Assembly (NCBI RefSeq): GCF_001461035.1
Contig: NZ_LNAM01000219.1
Location: 20,633 to 84,632, forward strand
From: Acetivibrio ethanolgignens
GTDB lineage: Bacteria > Bacillota > Clostridia > Lachnospirales > Lachnospiraceae
Length of the DNA: 64,000 nt
Direction: 5' to 3'
Below the pieces are notes generated by a model. That model was not told the DNA's origin. It saw only the letters and a program-made list of their open reading frames with translations, and did no database searches. This document shows positions 14,914 to 23,436 of the stretch, piece after piece (position 1 is the first letter of the stretch; each line of letters opens with the position of its first letter). The position numbers and the translations under genes were made by a program.

Positions 14914-17319
14914 ATGAATAATTATTTTGGAACATTGACGCCAAGAATGGAAAGCTTCAGAGAAGAGCTTTTAAACGTAAAACCGCAGGTATGCGTGGAG
15001 AGGGCAGTGATTACAACGCAGACCTATCAGGAGAACCAGGATCAGCCCCTTGCATTGAAGCGGGCAAGGATGCTGAAAAATGTACTGGAGAAGATGAGCA
15101 TTTTCATTGAGCCACAGACCATGATTGCAGGAAATCAGGCCTCCACAAACCGCAGTGCACCAATCTTCCCGGAATATGCAATGAAGTGGGTCATTGACGA
15201 GCTGGATGAATTTGAACACCGCGATGGTGATGTGTTTTATATTACAGAAGAAAATAAGCAAAAGCTCCGAGACATTGCACCGTTCTGGGAGCACAATACC
15301 CTGCTTGACAGGGGGTTGGCGGCTTTTCCGCCTCATTCCAAGCAGTATTATGACCTTGGGATTATCAAATCCGAGGGAAATATCACCTCGGGAGATGCCC
15401 ATTGTGCCGTAGACTATGGCAATATGCTGCGGGTTGGATTAAAGGATTATGAAAAAAGGACACAAAAGAAGCTGGAGTCTTTGGATTTAACAGACTATAA
15501 GAATATTGAGAAAAGCTATTTTTACCGGGCGATTCTGATTGTGATAGAAGCGGTAAAGAGCTTTGCAGGCCGTTATGCCCTTCTGGCAGAAGAGACAGCA
15601 GAGAAGGAGAAGGATGCCAAGAGAAAAGCGGAGCTTTTAGAAATGGCACGGATTTTAAAAAGGGTGCCTTATGAACCGGCAGAAAGCTTCCGAGAGGCAG
15701 TACAGAGCCTGTGGCTGGTACACCTTATTCTTCAGATTGAGTCAAACGGACACAGCCTGTCCTACGGACGGATGGATCAATACCTGAATCCTTATTATGA
15801 GGCAGACTTGGCAAAAGGGCTCATTACCGAAGAGGAGGCCTGTGAGCTCATGTGCAACCTGTGGCTTAAGACATATACAATCAATAAAATCCGTTCATGG
15901 AGCCATACGCAGTTTTCAGCAGGCTCTCCTCTGTACCAGAATGTTACTGTGGCAGGACAGACTACCGATGGAAAGGATGCTACCAATCCGATGAGCTGGC
16001 TGATTTTAAAGAGTGTTGCTAAATGCCACCTGACACAGCCAAACCTTACGGTAAGATACCACAAAAATCTCAGTGACGAGTTCATGCGGGAATGTATTGA
16101 GGTCATAAGATGCGGCTTTGGCATGCCGGCCTTCAATGATGATGAGGTGATTATTCCAAGCTTTATTGAAAAGGGAGTAAAGCCGGAGGATGCTTATAAC
16201 TACAGTGCTATCGGATGTGTAGAGACAGCTGTTCCGGGAAAATGGGGCTATCGGTGTACCGGTATGAGCTTTTTGAACTTCCCAAAGGCGCTACTGATTG
16301 CCATGAACGATGGCGTGGATCCGGCATCGGGAACAAAGCTTTGCGAGGGCGTGGGCCATTTTAGGGATTTTACAGATTTTGAACAGGTATTGGAGTGCTG
16401 GGATAAGGTGATTCGCGAGATGTGCCGCCAGTGTACCATTATCGATGCAACCTGCGATATGGTTCTGGAAAAGGATACGGCAGACATTCTCTGCTCAGCT
16501 CTGACCGATGACTGTATTGAGCGTGGACTGAATATGAAGGAAGGTGGAGCAGTCTATGACTTTATCAGTGATTTGCAGGTAGGAATTGCCAACCTTGCAG
16601 ACAGCCTTGCAGCTATGAAGCAGATTGTATTTGAGGAAAAGAAGGTGACTCCGGCAGAGCTTTGGGAAGCATTGCAGTCAGATTTTGCAGGAGAGAAGAA
16701 CGAAGAAATCCGAAAGCTTCTACAGGCAGCACCAAAATACGGAAATGACGACGATTACGTTGACCAGCTGGTGGTAAATGCATATAATGTATATATTGAT
16801 GAAATGAAAAAATACCATAATACCCGTTATGGCAGAGGTCCGATTGGCGGTGTCTATTATGCAGGTACCTCCTCTATTTCTGCTAATGTTCCTCAGGGAG
16901 CCGGAACCCTGGCAACGCCAGATGGAAGAAAAGCTGGTGAGCCTTTGGCTGAGGGCTGCTCTCCAAGCCATGGTGCAGACAAATGTGGTCCGACAGCGGT
17001 ATTTAAGAGTGTATCAAAGCTTCCGACAAAGGAAATTACAGGAGGTGTGCTGTTGAACCAGAAGGTAACACCACAGATGCTTGAAAAAGAAGAAAACAAG
17101 CAGAAGCTGGCATTCCTTCTTCGCACCTTCTTTAACAGACTTCATGGATATCATGTGCAGTTTAATGTAGTCAGTCGTGAAACCCTTTTGGATGCACAGA
17201 AGCATCCGGAAAATCACAGAGATTTGATTGTGCGGGTTGCTGGTTACAGTGCATTTTTCAATGTATTGTCCAAAAAGACCCAGGACGACATTATCGAGCG
17301 GACAGAACAAACCTTATAG
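14914..17319 (+). CDS. Glycyl radical enzyme, dehydratase/lyase class (probable 1,5-anhydrohexitol-6-phosphate lyase)
   Basis: The 801-residue enzyme has the active-site loop SAIGCVET (Cys435, Glu437) and the C-terminal radical loop RVAGYSAFF (Gly777). GCVE, a single cysteine followed by a glutamate, marks the dehydratase/C-O lyase branch rather than pyruvate formate-lyase, which has two adjacent cysteines. Neighbours are its activase, a fructose-6-phosphate aldolase, a PTS and a gldA fragment. This matches E. coli YbiW/PflD clusters, whose enzymes open 1,5-anhydroglucitol- or anhydromannitol-6-phosphate to 1-deoxyfructose-6-phosphate. Length is nearer YbiW. Substrate is inferred from context. 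Glycerol or another diol dehydration is the main alternative. Confidence 0.85.
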   Translation: MNNYFGTLTPRMESFREELLNVKPQVCVERAVITTQTYQENQDQPLALKRARMLKNVLEKMSIFIEPQTMIAGNQASTNRSAPIFPEYAMKWVIDELDEFEHRDGDVFYITEENKQKLRDIAPFWEHNTLLDRGLAAFPPHSKQYYDLGIIKSEGNITSGDAHCAVDYGNMLRVGLKDYEKRTQKKLESLDLTDYKNIEKSYFYRAILIVIEAVKSFAGRYALLAEETAEKEKDAKRKAELLEMARILKRVPYEPAESFREAVQSLWLVHLILQIESNGHSLSYGRMDQYLNPYYEADLAKGLITEEEACELMCNLWLKTYTINKIRSWSHTQFSAGSPLYQNVTVAGQTTDGKDATNPMSWLILKSVAKCHLTQPNLTVRYHKNLSDEFMRECIEVIRCGFGMPAFNDDEVIIPSFIEKGVKPEDAYNYSAIGCVETAVPGKWGYRCTGMSFLNFPKALLIAMNDGVDPASGTKLCEGVGHFRDFTDFEQVLECWDKVIREMCRQCTIIDATCDMVLEKDTADILCSALTDDCIERGLNMKEGGAVYDFISDLQVGIANLADSLAAMKQIVFEEKKVTPAELWEALQSDFAGEKNEEIRKLLQAAPKYGNDDDYVDQLVVNAYNVYIDEMKKYHNTRYGRGPIGGVYYAGTSSISANVPQGAGTLATPDGRKAGEPLAEGCSPSHGADKCGPTAVFKSVSKLPTKEITGGVLLNQKVTPQMLEKEENKQKLAFLLRTFFNRLHGYHVQFNVVSRETLLDAQKHPENHRDLIVRVAGYSAFFNVLSKKTQDDIIERTEQTL

Positions 17320-17384
17320 TGATATTTCCCGGCAGGAGGTTTTCTCTTCTGCCGGAGAATATAAATAAAAAAAGGAGGACAAGG

Positions 17385-18062
17385 ATGAAACTGATTATTG
17401 ACGATGCCCACATTGAGCTGATTAAGGGGATTTACGACGTATATCCGGTAGACGGAGTAACAACTAACCCATCTATTCTGGCCAAAAGTGGAAGAAATCC
17501 TTATGAGGTATTAAAGGAAATCCGTACATTCATTGGACAGGAAGCAGAGCTTCATGTTCAGGCAGTTTCCAAAGAAGCAGCAGGTATGGTAAAAGAGGCC
17601 CGCAGGATCGTGGATGAGCTGGGGGAAAATACTTACGTAAAAATTCCGTCTATCCCAGAAGGCTTCAAGGCAATGAAGACACTGGAAAAAGAAGGAATTA
17701 AGATTACGGCAACGGCTATCTATACACCGATGCAGGCGTTTCTGGCCGGAAAATGTGGTGCTTCCTACGCAGCCCCTTATATCAACCGGATTGATAATAT
17801 GGGGTACAATGGCATTGAGGTGGCAAAAAGTATTCATGACATTTTTAAAAATAATGGATTGAAAACCCAGGTGCTGGCGGCAAGCTTTAAAAACTCACAG
17901 CAGCTTCTGGAGCTATGTGCTTATGGAATCGGAGCGTCTACAGCAGCGCCGGAGATAATTGAAGGACTGGTGAAAAATCAGGCAATTACGGCAGCAGTAG
18001 ATGATTTTGTAAGGGATTTTGAAGCATTGACAGGCTCAGGGAAAAATATGAGTAATTGCTAA
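17385..18062 (+). CDS. fsa: Fructose-6-phosphate aldolase (FSA/TalC type transaldolase)
   Basis: An upstream in-frame codon at 17319 is less likely, because the ATG at 17385 has an AGGAGG site at ideal distance and gives a 225-residue protein, normal for FSA. Motifs are VTTNPSILAKSGR near the N terminus and the Schiff-base lysine in YVKIPS (Lys86), with AAPYINRIDN later. FSA cleaves ketose-phosphates without a 1-phosphate. In anhydroglycolysis it splits 1-deoxyfructose-6-phosphate into glyceraldehyde-3-phosphate and hydroxyacetone. It sits between the GRE and the PTS gene, as expected. Confidence 0.93.
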   Translation: MKLIIDDAHIELIKGIYDVYPVDGVTTNPSILAKSGRNPYEVLKEIRTFIGQEAELHVQAVSKEAAGMVKEARRIVDELGENTYVKIPSIPEGFKAMKTLEKEGIKITATAIYTPMQAFLAGKCGASYAAPYINRIDNMGYNGIEVAKSIHDIFKNNGLKTQVLAASFKNSQQLLELCAYGIGASTAAPEIIEGLVKNQAITAAVDDFVRDFEALTGSGKNMSNC

Positions 18063-18095
18063 AGCTTACGAACAGAAGAGAGAGGAGAAAGTAAA

Positions 18096-20255
18096 ATGAA
18101 AAGTGGAAAAGTTTTCTCAGTTGCACAGCAGATTGGTAAATCGCTATTTTTGCCGATAGCGGTATTGCCTTTTGCAGGAATTTTATTAGGTATTGGTGGC
18201 TCCTTCACCAATCCAACAACACTTGCTACCTATGGATTAACAGAAGTGATACATCCGGGAACCATTCCATATTCCATCTTATTGTTGATGAATAATGCCG
18301 GAGGTGCTATTTTTGGTAACCTGGCATTGATATTTGCACTGGCTGTGGCTTTAGGTATGGCAAAGAAGGAAAAGGGCGTAGCCGTTATGTCCTCTGGTAT
18401 TTTCTATATTGTCATGCTGGTTACGATTAACACCCTGTTACAGCTGGATGGTTCTATTATTGATGGCGTTGTCCAGGAAACGGTTAAGGATGGAGCAATT
18501 ACGTCGACTCTGGGTATCCAGACCTTGCAGATGGGTGTGTTTGGAGGTATCGTTGCAGGCTTGATGGCGGCAGCCCTCTGCAATAAATTTTATAAGACAC
18601 AGTTGCCTTCTGCATTGTCCTTTTTTGCAGGAACCCGTTTTGTTCCGATTGTGTGTACCGTATTTGCCATTATTACCGGCGTGATACTTTATTTCATCTG
18701 GCCGATTCTGCAAAATGGAATCTTTGCTCTCGGTAATCTTGTTATGGCCTCAGGATATTTTGGAACCTTCCTCTTTGGATGTATTGAGAGAGCCTTAATT
18801 CCTTTTGGTCTGCACCATATTTTTTACATACCTCTCTGGCAGACAGGCATGGGAGGCCAGGCGATTGTCGACGGCGTAACCTGTTATGGAGCACAGAATA
18901 TCTTTTTTGCGGAGCTGGCTTCTCCAAATACAATGAAGTTCTCTGTGGACGCCTGCCGTTTCCTGACTGGTAAGTATCCATTTATGATGGCCGGACTTCC
19001 AGGTGCAGCCTTTGCTATGTATCGCTGTGCCAGACCGGAAAAGAGAAAGGTGGCTGGTTCTCTTTTATTTTCAGCAGCACTGACAAGCTTTTTGACCGGT
19101 ATTACAGAGCCGATTGAGTTTACCTTCCTGTTCCTGGCGCCATTTTTATTTGGAATCCATGTGGTTTTTGCAGGACTTGCATTTGTTACCTGTCATGTAT
19201 TAAATATCTGTATCGGTACTACCTTCTCGGATGGCTTGATCGATTTCATCCTCTATGGAGTGCTGCCGGGACAGGCTAAATCCAACTGGCTGATTATGCT
19301 TCCGGTATTTGCAGTATACTTTGTTCTTTACTTCCTGGTATTCCGCTACTTTATCCTGAAGTGGGATTTAAAGACACCAGGTAGAGAAGGCGATGATGAG
19401 GAGGCTCATCTGTATACAAAGGATGAGTACCGCAAAGCAACCGGTATTGGAGTGGCTAAGGCTGAAGCCGGACATTTTGATGCCAAATCCGCAACGATAC
19501 TTCGAGGAGTAGGTGGTCTTGGAAATTTGAAGGAAATTGACTGCTGTGCCACACGTCTTCGCTTGACGCTTGTGGACTCCGGAAAGGTAGATGAAGCTCT
19601 GCTTAAGAGCACAGGAGCTTCCGGTGTGGTTATAAAGGGCCAGGCGATACAGGTTATTTATGGACCTTCGGTAACCATAGTTAAGTCAAATCTGGAGGAT
19701 TTTGTAGAGCAGATCCATTCTGGTGTGATTTCGGAAAGTGCGCTGGACGGCAACGACAGCGTGGGTGTGACAGCCTCTGAAAAGAAAACTGCAAATAAAG
19801 CAGATGAAGTCTTTGGCGCCTATATGAATGGTGATATCTGCCTTTTGAATCAGGTAGAGGATGAGGCCTTTGCAGCAGGTGCACTAGGAGATGGTATCGC
19901 CATCGAACCGGCGGAAGGAAAGGTTTATGCTCCGGTTGACTGTACAATTGCAAGTGTGTTTGATACAAAGCATGCCATCAGCTTTACTACAGAAAATGGT
20001 GCCGAGCTGTTGATTCATGTGGGAATTAACACTGTGGAACTAAAGGGTCAGCATTTTAACGTAAATGTAAAGGATGGCCAAAAGGTGAAAAAAGGTGACC
20101 TTATGATGACCTTTGACCTGAAAGCGATTAAGGCTGCCGGATATAAGTGTACAACACCGCTTATTGTGTGCAATACAGATGAATACAAGGCAGTTCGGCC
20201 TCTGGCGACAGGCGCAGCCAAAATAGGTGAGGCGATTCTTGAGGTAAAAGGATAA
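18096..20255 (+). CDS. PTS transporter, fused EIIC-EIIB-EIIA (glucose/alpha-glucoside family)
   Basis: The 719 residues carry a membrane EIIC domain (about 1-420) with LPFAGILLGIG and the substrate loop FLTGITEPIEF, an EIIB domain whose phospho-cysteine is in EIDCCATRLRL (near residue 483), and a glucose-type EIIA domain whose phospho-histidine is in LLIHVGINTVEL (near residue 641). It imports and phosphorylates one sugar. The family resembles MalX/GlvC. In this operon a 1,5-anhydrohexitol is the probable cargo. Alternatively it may feed the GH4 enzyme encoded downstream on the opposite strand with an alpha- or beta-glucoside. Confidence 0.92.
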   Translation: MKSGKVFSVAQQIGKSLFLPIAVLPFAGILLGIGGSFTNPTTLATYGLTEVIHPGTIPYSILLLMNNAGGAIFGNLALIFALAVALGMAKKEKGVAVMSSGIFYIVMLVTINTLLQLDGSIIDGVVQETVKDGAITSTLGIQTLQMGVFGGIVAGLMAAALCNKFYKTQLPSALSFFAGTRFVPIVCTVFAIITGVILYFIWPILQNGIFALGNLVMASGYFGTFLFGCIERALIPFGLHHIFYIPLWQTGMGGQAIVDGVTCYGAQNIFFAELASPNTMKFSVDACRFLTGKYPFMMAGLPGAAFAMYRCARPEKRKVAGSLLFSAALTSFLTGITEPIEFTFLFLAPFLFGIHVVFAGLAFVTCHVLNICIGTTFSDGLIDFILYGVLPGQAKSNWLIMLPVFAVYFVLYFLVFRYFILKWDLKTPGREGDDEEAHLYTKDEYRKATGIGVAKAEAGHFDAKSATILRGVGGLGNLKEIDCCATRLRLTLVDSGKVDEALLKSTGASGVVIKGQAIQVIYGPSVTIVKSNLEDFVEQIHSGVISESALDGNDSVGVTASEKKTANKADEVFGAYMNGDICLLNQVEDEAFAAGALGDGIAIEPAEGKVYAPVDCTIASVFDTKHAISFTTENGAELLIHVGINTVELKGQHFNVNVKDGQKVKKGDLMMTFDLKAIKAAGYKCTTPLIVCNTDEYKAVRPLATGAAKIGEAILEVKG

Positions 20256-20809
20256 AAGATACGGCAAATGCAGCTACAATGGTTGGTGGCTATACAACAA
20301 GGGCGGCAATTTCTCTGGCAAGGCTCTGTCGTGATACCCTTCTGGAGGATGGCTTGAAGGCAAAAAAGGCCGTTGAAAGAGGAGTAAGCACATCTGCAGT
20401 TGAGAATATTGTAGAAGCGAATACCTATTTAAGTGGAATCGGATTTGAGAGCAGTGGACTGGCAGCAGCCCATGCCATTCACAATGGACTGACTGTTTTA
20501 GAGGAAACCCACAGTCTTCTCCATGGAGAAAAGGTTGCCTTTGGAACAATTTGCCAGATGGTGCTGGAGAACAGACCAATGGAAGAGCTGGAAAAAATAA
20601 TTCGCTTCTGTCAAAGCTGTGGTCTTCCTACCACCTTAAAAGAGCTGAAGCTGGAGGGTGTAAGGGATGAAAGGCTGATGGAGGCGGCGACGGCAAGCTG
20701 TGCAGAAAATGATACGATGCTGAATATGCCTTTTGAGGTTAAGCCAGAGGATGTCTTTGCTGCAATGAAGGCAGCAGATCAGATTGCTGGCAGCTTGGAA
20801 AACCTATAA
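20256..20809 (+). pseudogene. gldA: Glycerol dehydrogenase GldA, C-terminal half only
   Basis: Immediately after the PTS stop codon the sequence matches the second half of GldA: ATMVGGYTTRAA, IVEANTYLSGIGFES, GLAAAHAIHNGLT and LHGEKVAFGT. The N-terminal NAD-binding half (about 170-190 residues of roughly 365) and the first zinc-ligand Asp are missing, and there is no ribosome site before the first ATG at 20279. The remaining frame has no further damage, which suggests a recent deletion that fused the operon directly to the fragment. In the anhydroglycolysis pathway GldA reduces hydroxyacetone to 1,2-propanediol, so this step must use another enzyme here. Confidence 0.85.
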
Positions 20810-20816
20810 AACTGTT

Positions 20817-20846
20817 TAGAAGGACTGTTGTAAAGCAGTCCTTCTT
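20817..20846. terminator. Bidirectional terminator
   Basis: GAAGGACTG and CAGTCCTTC form a 9-bp stem with a short loop and a T-rich tail. It lies between the convergent gldA fragment and the GH4 gene, so it can serve both strands. Confidence 0.8.
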
Positions 20847-20864
20847 TGTGTCTGGATTAGAAAG

Positions 20865-22193
20865 CTATTTTAATTCCGGCCAATATTCTTTATTGGCTTC
20901 TATCATTTCATCCAGAATTTCTTTTGCAATGTTGGCAGAAGGAATGGTTCTGTTCATTGTAAATGCCTGCAAGGCTTTGCTATAGGAGCCTTCGATAGCC
21001 GCTTCTACTAAAAGCTCTTCGCAGGCGTTTTGCTGCTCCATAAGACCTTTATAGAAGCTTGGGATACTGCCGATACGTATGGGCTCTGGTCCTCTGGAGG
21101 TGAGATAGGCAGGTACCTCAACCATGGCATCCTCTGGCAGGTTTTTGATAATCCCCTGGTTAGGAACTATTACCAGCTGACGGCTCCTGGTATCATAGGC
21201 AAGAGCTTTTACAACGGATACGATAAATTTTCCATGTATGCCGACATAAAATTGTTCCAAATTAATTTCATGACCCTGCTCCAGCTGCCAGGCTGCTTTC
21301 AATACTTTTTTTTCACGATTCTGGATTACCTGCAGTCCTCTGGTATTTTCAATATCTGAATCACTTAGGATATCATCACCCAGCAGATAATATTGCCAGT
21401 AGGTATTTGGAAGATAGTCCGGGAACAGCCGCATAATCTTTCCTGCATTCTGAAAGGTGTGAAGCCAATCCGGGTCCCTGACCAGTGCGTCATCGTAGCT
21501 TGCCTTTGAAAGGTAGCCATGTTCTGAAACATGGTTTTTCAGCTGCTCTGTCACATCCTCACCCTTACAGCGAACCTTAGTGAACCATCCATAATGGTTC
21601 AGACCAAAGTAGTCTGTCTCCAGATCTTCGATTGATACCCCCAGAATTTCGGCCATACGTGCTTCGATTTCCACTGGCATATCACAGATATTTAAAATTC
21701 TGGCATGGGGGCGGAGCTTCTGCGTTGCCTTTGCTACAATGGCTGCCGGATTCGAGTAATTGACTATCCAGTAATCCTTAGTGGCATATTTCTCACATAA
21801 ATCAATCAATTCAACCATTGGATAGATGGTTCTCATGCCATAGGCCATGCCTCCGGCACCACAGGTCTCCTGACCGATGCATCCGTGCTTTAAAGCAATT
21901 TTTTCATCCCTTACACGCATTTCCAGCTTTCCCACACGCATTTGTGCCATGATAAAATCAGCGTCCAGTAAGGCTTCCCCGGGAACTGTGCTTACATGGA
22001 AGGCAAGCGTCGGACAAATGCTTTTGATAACCTCTCTTACAATAAGAGCGACCTTATCCTGCCGCTCCTTGTCAATATCGTACAGCCAAAGCTCTTTTAT
22101 CCTTAAAGCCTTTTCCTGCAGCAGATCCTTTACGATTCCGGGTGTATAGGTGCTTCCTCCGCCACAAATTACAATTTTAAATTCCTGCTTCAT
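20865..22193 (-). CDS. GH4 family 6-phospho-glycosidase (6-phospho-alpha-/beta-glucosidase)
   Basis: This 442-residue protein belongs to glycoside hydrolase family 4, which uses NAD and a divalent metal. Visible are the N-terminal dinucleotide loop VICGGGSTYTPG, the catalytic/metal region LNICDMPVEIE and the FGLNHYGWF motif with the metal-binding His. The early IGQETCGAGGMAYGMRTI is typical of the phospho-glucosidase branch. It hydrolyses PTS-imported disaccharide phosphates, so the PTS encoded next door is a possible partner. It faces the GRE operon, and its own promoter region lies at 22194-22300. Confidence 0.9.
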   Translation of the reverse strand: MKQEFKIVICGGGSTYTPGIVKDLLQEKALRIKELWLYDIDKERQDKVALIVREVIKSICPTLAFHVSTVPGEALLDADFIMAQMRVGKLEMRVRDEKIALKHGCIGQETCGAGGMAYGMRTIYPMVELIDLCEKYATKDYWIVNYSNPAAIVAKATQKLRPHARILNICDMPVEIEARMAEILGVSIEDLETDYFGLNHYGWFTKVRCKGEDVTEQLKNHVSEHGYLSKASYDDALVRDPDWLHTFQNAGKIMRLFPDYLPNTYWQYYLLGDDILSDSDIENTRGLQVIQNREKKVLKAAWQLEQGHEINLEQFYVGIHGKFIVSVVKALAYDTRSRQLVIVPNQGIIKNLPEDAMVEVPAYLTSRGPEPIRIGSIPSFYKGLMEQQNACEELLVEAAIEGSYSKALQAFTMNRTIPSANIAKEILDEMIEANKEYWPELK

Positions 22194-22306
22194 GCTTAAC
22201 TCCTTTTGTCTTGTGTTATTTTGTCTTGCTTTATTAAGCTATATTTGTATACTAGGCCAAAAAATCCTGAGTGTCAACCACTTTGGAAGAAAGAAGATAA
22301 ATAGAG

Positions 22307-22335
22307 TTGCTAAATAAAAAAAAATGTATTATAAT
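22307..22335 (+). promoter_or_regulatory. Promoter of the molybdenum operon
   Basis: TTGCTA at 22307-22312 and TATAAT at 22330-22335 are spaced 17 bases apart. Transcription should start near 22342, just where the ModE-like palindrome begins. Confidence 0.75.
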
Positions 22336-22343
22336 AACAACAG

Positions 22344-22367
22344 CGTTATTTTTTTGAAAACATAACG
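22344..22367. promoter_or_regulatory. ModE-like operator
   Basis: CGTTAT-12 bases-ATAACG at 22344-22367 has the same half-sites and spacing as the E. coli modA operator, as I recall that site. It overlaps the predicted transcription start of a molybdate/molybdenum cofactor operon, the right place for repression by a molybdate-bound ModE. No modE gene is present in the window. Confidence 0.65.
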
Positions 22368-22391
22368 AAAAGAGAAAAGGGGATGCTGTAA

Positions 22392-23426
22392 ATGAAGCTG
22401 ATTAAGACAGAGGATGCGGTAGGTCATGTATTGTGTCATGATATTACCCAGATTATCAAGGGTGTAACAAGGGATGCGGTATTTCGTAAGGGGCATGTGG
22501 TGAGAGAAGAGGACATACCGGTACTGCTGAGTGTGGGAAAGGACCATTTGTACATATGGGAAAAGGAAGAAGGTATGCTTCATGAAAATGAAGGTGCTGA
22601 AATTCTGGATAAAATCTGTCGGGGAGAAAATATGGAGGCTTCCGAGCCAAAGGAAGGAAAAATTGAATGGAGAGCCACCTATGACGGACTTTTAAAGGTC
22701 GACAGGGAACGGCTTTATAAGATAAATGCAGCAGGAGAGCTGATGGCAGCAGTACGTCATGGCAATTTTCCTGTAAAAAAGGGCGACAAGCTGGGTGGAA
22801 CCCGGATTATACCTCTGGTGATTGAGGAGGAGAAGCTAAAAAAGGTAGAAAAAGAATGTGCCGGGGCTCCGGTGCTTACGGTACTGCCCTTTAGAAAGAA
22901 GACAGCCGGTATTATAACGACAGGCAATGAGGTCTTTTATGGAAGGATTCAGGATACCTTTACTCCGGTGCTGGAGGAAAAGCTTTCTGAGTATGATGCC
23001 GTGATGACGGAGCATGTTAAGCTGCCGGACAACCATGAGGAGATTACAAAAACCTGTCTTTTTATGATAGAAAAGGGTGTGGACATGGTTTTGGTCAGTG
23101 GTGGTATGAGTGTTGACCCGGATGATAAGACACCGCTGGCGATTAAAAATACCGGTGCGAGGATTGTGTCCTATGGAGCTCCGGTACTGCCGGGAGCTAT
23201 GTTTTTATTGGCTTATTATGAAAGAGATGGAAAAACAGTACCAATTATGGGCCTGCCGGGCTGCGTTATGTATGCAAAACGGACTGTTTTTGATTTGGTA
23301 TTACCTAGAATTATGGCAGAAGACCCAGTAACAAGGGAGGAGCTGGCGGCTTTAGGTGAAGGCGGCATGTGCCTTTCCTGTGAGGTCTGTACCTTCCCGA
23401 ACTGTGGCTTTGGAAAAGGGAAATAG
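22392..23426 (+). CDS. MoeA-like molybdopterin-binding protein
   Basis: The 344 residues include a MoeA/MoCF-binding fold. The segment KTAGIITTGNEVFYGRI, then DMVLVSGGMSVDPDD and PIMGLPGCVMY, follows the molybdopterin-binding core of MoeA/MogA proteins. The N-terminal part (VGHVLCHDITQI...FRKGHVV) matches the MoeA N domain. The C terminus is unusual in ending with a short cysteine cluster, CLSCEVCTFPNCGFGKGK, which may bind metal. It is the first gene of the operon and probably helps molybdate insertion or sensing. It is shorter than canonical MoeA (about 400). Confidence 0.8.
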   Translation: MKLIKTEDAVGHVLCHDITQIIKGVTRDAVFRKGHVVREEDIPVLLSVGKDHLYIWEKEEGMLHENEGAEILDKICRGENMEASEPKEGKIEWRATYDGLLKVDRERLYKINAAGELMAAVRHGNFPVKKGDKLGGTRIIPLVIEEEKLKKVEKECAGAPVLTVLPFRKKTAGIITTGNEVFYGRIQDTFTPVLEEKLSEYDAVMTEHVKLPDNHEEITKTCLFMIEKGVDMVLVSGGMSVDPDDKTPLAIKNTGARIVSYGAPVLPGAMFLLAYYERDGKTVPIMGLPGCVMYAKRTVFDLVLPRIMAEDPVTREELAALGEGGMCLSCEVCTFPNCGFGKGK

Positions 23427-23436
23427 GTGACAAGAA

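Noticed and set aside
20279..20809. Reading the gldA piece as a complete small gene
   Set aside because: The match continues upstream of the first ATG, no ribosome site is present, and the NAD-binding half is missing. It is listed as a pseudogene.
22194..22391. A molybdenum cofactor riboswitch before the molybdenum operon
   Set aside because: The leader after the predicted start is only about 50 bases and shows the ModE-like palindrome but no large aptamer structure.
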